Assembly (NCBI GenBank): GCA_009829735.1
Contig: CM020618.1
Span: 28,992,894-29,056,893, forward strand
Direction of reading: 5' to 3'
DNA from: Pyropia yezoensis
Taxonomy: Eukaryota > Rhodophyta > Bangiophyceae > Bangiales > Bangiaceae
Length of the DNA: 64,000 nt
The notes under the pieces were generated by a model. It saw nothing but the letters and a program-made list of their open reading frames with translations. It had not been told where the DNA came from and did no database searches. Numbering within the stretch: the first letter of the stretch is position 1; each line of letters opens with the position of its first letter. Positions 44,841 to 54,311 of this stretch are shown in pieces. The translations under genes and the position numbers were made by a program.

Positions 44841-45408
44841 ATGGCCCCCCCCCTGGCGTCTGCCTCCCGCGGGGGCGCCGCGTTTGCCCCCCACCCCGGC
44901 GACCGGGTGTGCCTGCTCGCCACCTCTGCCCTCACCTTTGCGGTGGGCGTGCCGACGCACCCGCGGCAGTCGACGCCCGTGCCGGCGCTGGCGTGCGTGG
45001 CGGGCTGTGAGGGCACCCGCCTGCCGCCGCTGCTGACGTGCTACAACCAGGGCTGGGGGGCGCCCCCGCCGACCGCCGGCGCGGCCGACGCGGCCGCCGC
45101 CTTGGCATCGTCGTCGGGGTCATTGTCGTCGCCGACAGTGGGGGGCGGCCGCGGCGGCGGCGTCGGCGAGCGGGGTGGCGGTGGTGGTGGCGGTGGCGGT
45201 GGGTGTGGCAGTGCGGGGGACCTGGCGTGGGCGTGTGAGGCGGACGGCCTTGAGGAGGGCGTGGCGCTGGCACCCAACGTGAGCCTCACCTGCGAGCCGT
45301 GGGCGGGGGAGGGCGGGTGGGTGGTGGCGGGCAGCTGCTACGCCCGCTACGGGCTGCTGCGGGACGCGCCGTCGGGGGCGGCGGGGGGGGGTGCCGCGGC
45401 GACCGCCA

Positions 45409-45439
<31 letters not shown>

Positions 45440-45635
45440 CGGCGCCCACGGCCTGACCGCCTGGGCCATGGGCGCCGCCTTGGCGGTGGCGTTTGTGGCG
45501 AGCGTGGTCTACATTGGCGTCACGCTCACGGCGGCGGTGCGCGCCCGCTGGGGGGGGGGGGCGCCGGCGGGGGGGGGGGGGCGCCGCCGACGGCAGCCGC
45601 CCGCCAGCGGGGGGGGGGTCGGCCTGGGGGGGTGA
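44841..45635 (+). CDS. SARAF-like (TMEM66) membrane protein
   Basis: 264 codons, single exon. The luminal-type domain matches the SARAF pattern: ALTFAVGVPTHPRQSTPVPALACVAGC (Leu-Thr start, Pro-Val-Pro-x-Leu-x-Cys-Val), CYNQGWG (Cys-x-Asn-x-Gly-Trp), LAWACEADGLEEG (W-x-C-x-A), SLTCEPW and VAGSCYARYGL. It is followed by one membrane span (AWAMGAALAVAFVASVVYIG) and a basic, Gly-rich tail. In animals SARAF sits in the ER membrane and turns down store-operated calcium entry through STIM. The conserved cysteines are retained here; poly-Gly insertions at about residues 110-125 and 190-205 interrupt the domain. No obvious cleavable signal peptide is seen, though residues 25-38 are moderately hydrophobic. 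Function in an alga is unknown. Confidence 0.75.
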
Positions 45636-45763
45636 TGGGGGGGGGGGGCGGGGGGGCGGCGGTGGCCACCCAGACGACGACGCTGCCGGCCATGGCGCGG
45701 CGGCCGAGGCGACGCCCCTCCTGCTCAGGGGGGGGGCGGGGGGGGGGGCGGGGGGGCGGCGGC

Positions 45764-45799
<36 letters not shown>

Positions 45800-47627
45800 C
45801 CGACGGGCACGCCGCTGGCGGGGGGGGGGGGCGTGAGGGCGACGGCGGCGGCGGGCGGGGGGCGGTGGCGGCCGCTGTGGGGGGGGGGGGCGACGCCGGT
45901 ACTCCCGCACCCGCCGCGGGCGACACGGGCGGGGGGCGGTAGCGGCGTTGGGTGGTGCGGGTCAAGGCGGGGTGCAGTTCAGCCCTGCCGGGTATAGGGC
46001 GCAAAGGGTCTTTGTCAAGCTCATTATTCACGTCGCTCTCGCCACCGTCCCTGCAGGCGCGTCTCAAAGGCTGCTGCCGCAATAGTGACAACGGTGGCGT
46101 CTGCGGCGGCCGCACTGGGCGCGCCCACAAATGCAACCGCCCAGGCGACTGGCGCGGCGGTTGTTCCTACCCCGTCACCCACAGGCGTGGCTGTCAATGC
46201 ACCGTCGACGGCGGCCGGCGCCGCGGGCGCAGCCAAGAAGAACGCCACCACCGCGGCCGCCGGCGCGGCGGCTGTGGCCATCACCCCACCGCCGCGCGTG
46301 GCAGTCACGAATGCGTCGACGGTGACTGCCGTGGGGGCGGCGCCCGCCACAGCCGCGCCGGCGGGGGTGGCGTCCTTGCGAGCGCTCCTAGGCGACGGCC
46401 TCGAGTGGGCGCGCACCTTTTGGGGCGGCTTTGTATACCGCGGTGGGGGGCGGTGCCACCTGTGCTTTATGGAAAACTGTGACAAAGGCGGTAGGCGCGG
46501 GTGAAGGGGGCAGAGGGGGCGTTGGTGGAGGCCGCGCCTACCCGAATGCGGCGCGAGCCCCCGTCGCGGGGCCTGCCGGACAAGCTCAAAATACAAGGGT
46601 TGGACAAGGACAAGGGTTCGCGGCCCGAAACGCCCGGGTCGTGGATCCTGCCTGCAACAAGCATCTCTGCGCTGGGAGCACGGTAGGAACGCTTCATGGG
46701 AACAAGGCGGTGGCACGGATCCGGCGGGGCGCCCCGCCTGCGGCAGCGGCTCCCCTCCCCGCCGGCCTTGTCCCCACCACCATCAACGACACCACCACCG
46801 CGAACGGGCCTGACAGCCTCGACCGCCTTGACCGGCGACTGCTTCACCGGCGACTGCAATAGCAGCGGTGGTAGCGCGGCGCCGCCTCCACAGGCGCCAC
46901 CGCTCGCAGCCAGCGCACCGACAAAGCACTTGTTGCCGCCAGTGGCAGAAGTGGCGCCCAGCCGCCGCCGCACGAGCGGGCGGACGGGCCAGAACGGCCA
47001 GGTCCTCAAAGATAGCCAACGACCGTTTCCGCTGTCGGCAGCCGCGACAACGCCCCAGTGGGACGATGGCGGGGGGGGGGGGCACAGCAGCGGCGCTGTC
47101 GCTGCTGCTGCCGATGCTGCTCCCGCTGCCGTCGCCGCCGACGAGGCGAGGTCACAAGAGCTTGGGCGTGACGGACGGTGGCCGCCAAGGCGCGCCTCCC
47201 GGCCGACGCTGTCACCGCCCGCCGCCCCTGTGGCGGCGTGCGCCCCGGTCCTACCCGCTGGGCGACGCAGAACCACCGGCAACCTGGTCGGCAGCGGCGA
47301 CGGCCACCGCCGCCGAGGAGGGACGGGGATAGGGTGCACAGCAGGCGGCGGTCGATGAAGCGCAGTGCGGGTACCGAAAAAAAAACATACACGCCGAGCA
47401 GCAGTCAAACTCCCAGACAGGCAGGCGCCCCTGCCCTCCTCCCCTCTGTCCCCCGCCCTCCCCCTCACAGCCTCCAGCCTGCAGGGCACTTTGCAGGTCC
47501 GTTGGCATGTGGGCCACCGCCTCCTCCTCCCCATAGGCACCCACCCGCATCCCTTCCCCCCGTCCTCCCCCCCTCCCTTCCTCCGCCCCCCCCACCCCCC
47601 GACGCTCACCCGGGGTGGCGACGACGA
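45636..47627. other. GC-rich region, no gene resolved
   Basis: Poly-G blocks at 45640-45930. At about 46080-46400 there is an Ala/Val/Thr-coding stretch open on both strands (plus frame ATG 46085; minus frame hydrophobic VAFFLAA and VAWAVAFVGA patches). A moderate-GC segment around 46600-46700 and scattered repeats follow to 47600. A membrane protein on the minus strand at 46024-46400 is conceivable but unsupported. Confidence 0.4.
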
Positions 47628-48374
47628 CTACCCCTGGTGGTCCCGGAACAGCGCGTGGACGCCCACAATCGCAGCGGTGGCGCCCGCAACGACCCCCCCA
47701 AGGACGCCCACGTGGCCATACGCGATGCCCGCCCAGGCGGCGGCGGCCATGAGCGCGCCTTTGCCCCACGCGCCGACGGTCACCCCCCCCGGCAGCGTCA
47801 CGACCGGCGGGGCCACCACGTACAGGGCGACGGCCAGGCCGACGAGGGCGGCGAGGACCAGCGCCGAGCCCACGTGGGCGGCGGCCGCGGCGGCGAGGCA
47901 CGCCGCCCCCACCGCCACGTAGTTGAAAAAGTAGGTCTCCACGTTGGCCACCACCCGCAGGCCCGCGTCCCCCCAGGCGGGGAAGGCAAACGCCGACGGG
48001 TCGAAAAACTCACCCCACGGCCGCACGCTGTGGGCAACGAGCGTCGCCCGGTCGCGGAGGGAGAGGTCCGCCGACGGCCGCAGCGGCTCGGTGTAGACGG
48101 CCAGCGCGGGGGGGCGGACGGAGAGGAGCGCCGCCACCGCCGCGGCCATGCCCCCACCCCCACCACCGGCATCCACGCCGCCGCCGCCGCCGCTGCTGCC
48201 GCCGCCGCCGCCGCCGCCGCCGGGGGGCGGGAGGGGGGGGGGGTTGGCAGACGAGCCGAGCCCGTCAACCGCCGTGGCGCCACCGCCCAAGGGGGGCCCC
48301 CCAGAGACACCCCCGGGGGGGGGGGGGGGGGGGTGAGCGCCGTCCCCGCCCCCAATCGATTGGTAGCCTGACAT
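47628..48374 (-). CDS. PRA1 family protein (prenylated Rab acceptor)
   Basis: 248 residues from ATG 48374, no intron. About 90 residues of Gly/Pro-rich N terminus precede a PRA1 domain: RPWGEFFDPSAFAFPAWGDA, then VVANVETYFFNYVAVGAACL, two hydrophobic hairpins (AAAAAHVGSALVLAALVGLAVALYVV; GALMAAAAWAGIAYGHVGVL), and the closing VAGATAAIVGVHALFRD. The RPW-x-EFFD and NYFxxNY-type signatures are diagnostic. PRA1/Yip3 proteins sit in ER and Golgi membranes and bind prenylated Rab GTPases in vesicle traffic. It is divergent from the fructosamine kinase gene, with about 980 bases between starts. Confidence 0.88.
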   Translation of the reverse strand: MSGYQSIGGGDGAHPPPPPPGGVSGGPPLGGGATAVDGLGSSANPPPLPPPGGGGGGGGSSGGGGGVDAGGGGGGMAAAVAALLSVRPPALAVYTEPLRPSADLSLRDRATLVAHSVRPWGEFFDPSAFAFPAWGDAGLRVVANVETYFFNYVAVGAACLAAAAAAHVGSALVLAALVGLAVALYVVAPPVVTLPGGVTVGAWGKGALMAAAAWAGIAYGHVGVLGGVVAGATAAIVGVHALFRDHQG

Positions 48375-49351
48375 GGTGGTGGCGCCCACCTCTGCGCAAG
48401 TGGGGAAGAGGCGGGAGGGAAACGGCAGAAGGGGGCGCGGCAAAGGGGGGGGGTGGGGGGGGTGGTAGGAGGAGGAGGCGGCGGGGACGGTGGCGGCAGC
48501 GGCGACGGCGGTGGCGGCGGCGCGACCACGGCACCCCCGGCGGCAGAGCACCGGGGCAGAGAGAGGACGACCCCGGTCGGCCGCAGGGGGCGGCAGAAAA
48601 AAAAAAAAAAAGTCGGGGCACGGCCGGCTGGCGGCGGCGGCCCCAGCTCCGACAGTGGCGCCCACGTGCTGCCGCTGCAAGGAGGTCGGGGGGGGGGGCA
48701 GGACCGGGAGGGGAGGGGGGCGGGGGGGAGGGCAGAGGTGGCGAGAGGAGGGGTGGCGGGGGAGGAGGTACCGGCAGGGGTGGGTCCGCGAGAACGGGGG
48801 AGCGGGGGGGCACGGGGCGGGCGACGCGGCCTGCGAAGGAGGGCGGGCGGGGGTGCTGCCCTGGTGCTGGCCTGGCCTTGTCGCGCCGCCGCCCGGCGGC
48901 AGCGTCGCGGAGGATGGGCGCGGGTAGATACCCACGTGGTGCACCCGGGTGGGGAGGGAGGGGGCGCGGACGCCAGCAGCGCAAGTCTTGAGAAAGCAGA
49001 AGTGCAGGCGAGGGGCCAACCCAACGCGGAGGGTAGCCGTCTGTGCGAAAAAATGTGGCACCTGAATGAAATTCGGAATGCAGAGGCACCGGAGTTGGAG
49101 GCACTCGAATCTGAGAATAGTTCTTAAGTGGCAGGGCTGGTACAGTACTGTGTATAGTACAGTACCCCAGAATTGTTTTCGTGCTGACTGGCCACGGATC
49201 AAGAGCGGGGCCCTGCAGCTGGCCGCCCTGCTTTTCCACCAGCTGGTAACCGCATGGTGTGAGCTGCTGCTCGCCCGCCTCTGCAGCCCGGCTCTTATCC
49301 TCCCACCTGTGCCGCCACGACGCGCCCGCCCCCCGCCCGCGTCGAGCCACC
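48375..49351. promoter_or_regulatory. Divergent intergenic region between PRA1 and fructosamine kinase genes
   Basis: The PRA1-proximal half is G-rich with a 14-base A run at 48597-48610. The half next to the kinase gene has ordinary composition and carries the GTAC-rich palindrome at 49139-49166. No gene seen. Promoters of both flanking genes should be here. Confidence 0.5.
49139..49166. repeat. GTAC-rich palindrome
   Basis: ggtacagtac...gtacagtacc, arms agreeing at 9 of 10 bases, 186 bases upstream of the fructosamine kinase start. It shares TACAGTACTGT with the end of the mariner-like element at 18014-18030 and with 51286-51349. Confidence 0.6.
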
Positions 49352-50778
49352 ATGTCGCCGCGACTGCACTGCTTTGTGGCCCCCACAGGGCTTGGCGGGG
49401 CCGCCCCCGGTGGCGCCGCTGCGGCGCTGCCGCGCATCCGTGGCCCGCAGCGCCCTCCAGCGGTGGCGCGGCGGGCGCGGCGGCCCACCACCATGGCGGT
49501 GCCGACGCTCACCTCTGCCGCCGCTGACTACATTGCCACCTCCATCCCCGACGTTGGCACCGTCCTCCCCCCCAAGAGCGGACCATCGGGCAGCGGCTGG
49601 GCGTCGACGGCTGTGGTGGACACGTCCTCTGGCCGCTCCTTTTTTGTCAAGACCGCCCCCCGGCCCGCGGCGGCCATGTTTGTCGCCGAAGCCGCAGGCC
49701 TGCGAGCGCTCGCCGCCGCCGCCGCCGCGAGCGGTGCGGAGGTGGTCATCCCCACCGCCTACGCCGCCCGCGACGGCGACGGCGGCAGCTTCCTGGTCAT
49801 GGACGCGGTGCCGATGGGGGGGCGGGTGGACATGGCGCGCCTCGGCGACGCGGTGGGCGCCATCCACGCGGCACCCCCGCCGCCGGCCGACGTGGCGGGC
49901 GGCACCGGCTACGGCTTTGGCGTCACCGCCGGCACCATTGGCGGGAGCGTCCAGCGCAATGGGTGGATGGACGATTGGCCGGCGTTTTGGGTGGAGCGGC
50001 GGCTGCGGCCGCAGCTGGCGGCGACGCGCGACGACGCGCTCATCCGCGAGGGCGCCAAGCTGTGCGACGCCGTCCCGGCTTTCTTTGCCGACGTCCCCGC
50101 GCCGGCGGCGTCGTGCCTCCACGGCGACCTGTGGGGGGGGAACTACGGGGCCACCCCGGAGGGTGTGCCCGTCCTGTTTGACCCGGCCACGTATTATGGC
50201 CACGCAGAGGTGCGTGCGCCGTGCGGGGGGGTGGGGGGTGGGGGCGTGTGTGGCGGTTTGTGCGGGTCCATGGGGACGGGGGAGGGCTGGCCAGCGACGG
50301 GCCTGTGTGCTGAGGATGGAGTGGGCAGTCCGAGTCGCGTGGTGCGGGCGCAGTGTCGGTGTCGTGCACCCCACTTACACGCTGGTGGGCTGTCTGCGTG
50401 CGCCCAGGGACTGGTGGTGGTGACCTTTCTTTGGTTCCCGACGGCGGCCGCACCCTGTTTTCTTCTGTTGTTGGATTGGCTGGCTTGCTGGCTAGCTGCC
50501 CCCCCCCCCCCCCCCCCCTTGCCCCACCCCCCCCCCCCCTGTTCTCCCTTCCGCACCACTCCTCACAACCGCAGGCGGAATTTGGCATGTCCTGGTGTGC
50601 CTCCTTCAACCAACGCTTTTACGATGCCTACCACGCGCGGATGCCTCGCGCCGCCGGCGCGGACGCGCGCGAAGACCTGTACACGCTGTACCACATTCTA
50701 AACCACGCCAACCTCTTTGGTGGGGGGTACCGCTCCCAGGCGGCGGGGCTTATCAAGTCGCTGCTGCGGCGCGCGTGA
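49352..50778 (+). CDS. Fructosamine kinase family protein (FN3K-like), two exons
   Basis: Exons 49352-50209 and 50575-50778 (phase 0; donor gtgcgt, acceptor accgcag) give 353 residues. The N-terminal 45 residues are Ala/Arg/Pro-rich and could be a plastid transit peptide. ATP-binding lobe: SGSGWASTAVVDTSSGRSFF with catalytic-lobe VKT. Then FVAEAAGLRAL, the kinase motif CLHGDLWGGNYG (HGDLxxGN catalytic loop) and VLFDPATYYGHAE (metal-binding Asp), which the splice joins to AEFGMSW exactly as in the family (YGHREADLAM-like). The C terminus reads DLYTLYHILNHANLFGGGY, also conserved. FN3K-type enzymes phosphorylate ketosamines or ribulosamines on glycated proteins so that the sugar falls off; plant homologues are plastidic. 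The internal ATG at 49493 (MAVPTLTS) is an alternative start without the transit-like region. Confidence 0.92.
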
Positions 50779-51816
50779 GGTGAGGGTGCTCGTACGCAAG
50801 AGGGGAGAAGGCAGATGGGAGGTCGGTGCAAGGAGCTCTCGGCGCGCCTCTGCGCCTGTCGGCCCGCCCCCCCGCTGGCAACGAGGTGGGCGAGATGTGT
50901 GTGGGCGGCGGGGGGGGAGCAGGGGGGGGGCGCGGCGAGGGCGCGCTGGCCACTGCTGCAAACGTCCGACCGGCGCAGGGCGAGTGGCGGCTGGATCCCC
51001 TTCTTCTTTCTATCCTTTTTTTCTTCTTTTTTTTTCTTGACGCCCTGCGCGTTGCCCGCCCGCAAGGGGTGGGTGGCCACCCGCCCTTTGCGCCCCGCAT
51101 TGGCGCCGAGCGCGCGCACAGGGGATGGGGCGGGAAGGGGTGCTCGGCGGCTCGTGATATTCTCTCTCTTTTCTTCGCCATCCCGCCCCGTAGCCTGGGT
51201 GGTGCGGGGGTGTGGGGCCGGTGTGTGGGGAGCTGTTCCGCCCTGGCCTGCCCCTCCCGTCGCTGGGGCGGTTCGGTCGCCACTCGGGTACTGTACAGTA
51301 CTGTACTTGTGCTTTACTGTACACAGTACTCTCCAGTGTGCTGTACCCCTCGAGGCGTGATCCCGATGGGCACCCCCCCTCGTCTGGGCAGAGTGCCAGG
51401 CGCCTTTCCGCCGTTTTTTTCCTGCTCTGATTGTGTTTTCGGGTTGGGACGAGGAGGGGGCGCGCCGGCACGCATCACCAACAAGGTGGCGTGCCGCGTT
51501 AACGCCAACCCCGAGCCCCGAGCTCAGCCCCCGTCCCCCCCCCACCCGCTCGACCCCCCCCGCGCTTCCCCCCCGCGGCCGCACGTCGGTGCCGCGTCCG
51601 CCCCCCACCCCCTGCAGTGCCCTCTTTTCTCTCCCGCCACCCCCCCCCCCCCCCCCCCCGCGCCCACCCCCCCCCCGCCGCCCGCCGCGACCCGCCGCTC
51701 GTCTCGGCGCGGCGCCACCTCCCAGGCGGGAGCCCGCCCACCCGCGCGTCGTCGCGGCGCACCGCCGCTGCCCCGTGCCGCCCCCGCTCGCCCCAACCCC
51801 CCACGGCCCCGCACCC
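50779..51816. promoter_or_regulatory. Intergenic between kinase and glycerol-3-phosphate dehydrogenase genes
   Basis: T-rich patch at 51001-51043, the GTAC-rich inverted segment at 51286-51349, then a C-rich leader (51520-51680) up to the dehydrogenase ATG. No gene seen. Confidence 0.5.
51286..51349. repeat. GTAC-rich inverted segment
   Basis: 64 bases beginning gggtactgtacagtactgtac and ending gctgtacccc, with repeated TACAGTAC/GTACTGT units. It lies about 470 bases upstream of the dehydrogenase ATG. Similar to 49139-49166. Confidence 0.55.
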
Positions 51817-51936
51817 ATGGCCGCCTTTATTGGCGTCGCGGCGGCGGCGGCGGCGGCGGCAGCGGCAACGGGTTGCGGCGTCGGTGACTGCGGCAGCGTC
51901 GGCGGCGCTGGTGGTGGTGGCGGATGCGGCGGCGAC

Positions 51937-51968
<32 letters not shown>

Positions 51969-53754
51969 TGGCCTCTCCCGCCGCCGGCCAGTCGGGGCGG
52001 GGTGTGGAGGGGCGGCGGCGGCGGCGGCGGCGGCGCCCGCCCGGCCCGCCGCGTGGTCCCCGGCGTCGACGGTGTGCTGGGCGCGGCCCGCCGCCGTGGG
52101 CGGGCGGCGACGCCGAACGGTCGGGCTGGGCGGGGCGGGAAGGGGGGGGGGCGGCGGAGGGGGGGACCGCAGGGGGGGGGACCGCTGGGGGGGGGCGGGG
52201 GGGGCCCGCCGGTCTGCCACCGACAGTGGCTGCCTCGCCTCCGCCGCCGCCACCGCCGCCGCCGCTGTGACCGTGGCCGCCGCGGCCGGGGGCACTGGCG
52301 GCGGCGGCGGCGGCGGCACTGGCGGTGCCGGCGGCGGCGGCTTCCCCCCCACGGAGAGGGCGGCGGCGGCACCTGCAGCGGCCGCCGCCAACACCACCAC
52401 CACCACCACCACCACCACCACCGCCTCCGCCTCTGCTGCTGCTGCTGCCGCCGCCACCACCGCCGCCACCGCCGCCACCACCCCCACCGCCGCCTCTGCC
52501 GCAACCGCCACCGCCGCGGCCACCGCTGCCACTGCCGCTGGCGGGGGTGCGTCAGCCGCCGCCCCCCCCCCCGCGTCCCCCGCCCCGCTGCCCCCGAGGG
52601 GCGGCCGGCCGGCGGGGGCCAACCTGGTCCCCCCCCCCACGTCGGAAGACGAGCAGTGGCTGCAGCGGTCGCGGGTGAAGCGGGACCCCGCGACGGCGGC
52701 GCGGACCAAGGTGGTGGTCGCCGGCTGCGGCTCCTTTGGCACCGCCCTTGCGACGGTGCTCGCGCGCAACGGGTACCCCGTCACCCTCCTCGCGCGGCGG
52801 TCGTGGGTGGCCGACGAGATCAACACGGAGCACCGCAACCCCAAGTACCTGTCGGAGCACGTGCTGCCGCCCAACGTGGTCGCCACCACCGACGCCGCCG
52901 CCGCCTTTGACGGCGCCGCCCTGTGCGTCCACGCGGTGCCGGTGCAGGCGACGCGCGCGTTCATCCAAGCGCACGTGGCGGACTACCCGCCGGGCCTGCC
53001 CATCCTGTGCACGTCCAAGGGCCTGGAGGTGTCGTCCCTGTGGCTCATGTGTGAGCTCCTCCCGTCGCTTCTCGGCACGGACCGGCAGTACGCCTTCCTG
53101 TCGGGGCCGTCCTTTGCCAAGGAGGTCATCTCGGGGCTCCCTACCGCGGTGGTCATTGCCGCCGACGCGCGGCCGTTTGCGCACCAGCTGGCGGCGATGC
53201 TCTCCTCCCCCTCCTTCAAGGTCTTTACGTCGGCCGACCCGGTGGGCCTGGAGGTGGCAGGCGCCATCAAGAACGTGATTGCGATCGCGGCGGGCATGAG
53301 CGACGGCCTCGGCCTGGGCACCAACGCCATGGCCGCGCTCGTCACCCGCGGGTGCTCTGAGATGCGGCGGATTGCACTGCTCAAGGGCGCCTCTGCGGTT
53401 ACCCTGTCGGGCCTGTCTGGGGTGGGCGACACCTTCCTCACCTGCTTTGGGCCGCTCAGCCGCAACCGCACCGTCGGGGTGCGGCTGGGGCGGGGGGAGT
53501 CCCTCGACGATATCCTCTCGTCGAGCAGCCAGATTGCCGAAGGCATTGAGACCGCCCGCGCGCTGGAGCGGTGGCTCCTGTCGGGCAGCGCGGCGATGGA
53601 CGCGGGCGACGCGGGGGGGCTCACCACCGCCGCCGCGCGGGCGGCCATCCGGTACCCTATCCTGCTCGGCGTTGCGGCGGTGCTTGACGGGCGGCTGACG
53701 CCCCGCGACGGCCTGGACGCGCTGCTCGCCATGCCGCCTCGCCAGGAGGACTGA
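51817..53754 (+). CDS. NAD(P)-dependent glycerol-3-phosphate dehydrogenase, GpsA type
   Basis: 645 residues, no intron in the catalytic part. About 280 residues of Ala/Gly/Thr low complexity precede the enzyme, which starts near residue 300: VVVAGCGSFGTALATVL (Rossmann GxGxxG), HAVPVQATR, CTSKGLE, then GPSFAKEVISG (substrate loop), VAGAIKNVIAIAAGMSDGLG (catalytic Lys and GlpS-type helix), ALVTRG and GVGDTFLTCFGPLSRNRTVG, all canonical. It reduces dihydroxyacetone phosphate to glycerol-3-phosphate. The GpsA-like form is plastidic in plants, feeding glycerolipid synthesis; in red algae glycerol-3-phosphate is also the floridoside precursor. The long N terminus may include a transit peptide, and part of it may be non-coding, since no ATG lies between 51817 and the core. 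It is convergent with the TPS/TPP-like gene, with 557 bases between stops. Confidence 0.93.
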
Positions 53755-53930
53755 GGAGGGGGGGAACTGGGGCACTCGGGAGGGGCGGGGGAGAAGTGGG
53801 AGGAGGCGCTGAGGTGGCGCGTGCAAAGGGGCTGGCGCGGGGAGGACACGGGGGGGGGGGGGCGCGGTGAGTCGGGGGTGGAGAGATGAGTCGGGGGTCG
53901 CAGGATGAGACGGAAGTGGTGAGGTGGCGA

Positions 53931-53990
53931 TGGCGGGGGATGGCGGGGGATGGCGGGGGATGGCGGGGGATGGCGAGGGATGGCGGGATG
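53931..53990. repeat. 10-bp tandem repeat
   Basis: Six units of tggcggggga (the fifth reads tggcgaggga, the sixth is truncated/variant) between the two convergent gene ends. Confidence 0.85.
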
Positions 53991-54311
53991 GGGAGGGGTT
54001 GACAGGGTGGGGTGAGACGGCGGGGTGGGCAAAAGATAGCGGCGGGGGGGAGGGAGTGGCGCTGTCGACAGGGGCGCGGGGTCACGTCGCATATTCTCGA
54101 GCCCCTCTCCCATGGGCTCTCTCCCACCCTGCATAATGTGCAAGCTGCAATGGTCGGACACGAACGGGGCCGCTTCTTGATGCGCCCGTGCCGCCGGTAC
54201 GTCAAGCGTCCCCCATCGTCTGAGGTATCCACATCCAAAATCTACACTGCCCCGAGGGTGTGGGCCGTCGGCCGCCCCGCCCCAGGCCGCTCATCCAGCT
54301 CAGCGTCGCGC

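Noticed and set aside
46024-46716. Hydrophobic minus-strand frame
   Set aside because: The Ala/Val-rich repeats are equally open on the opposite strand; no membrane protein family recognised.
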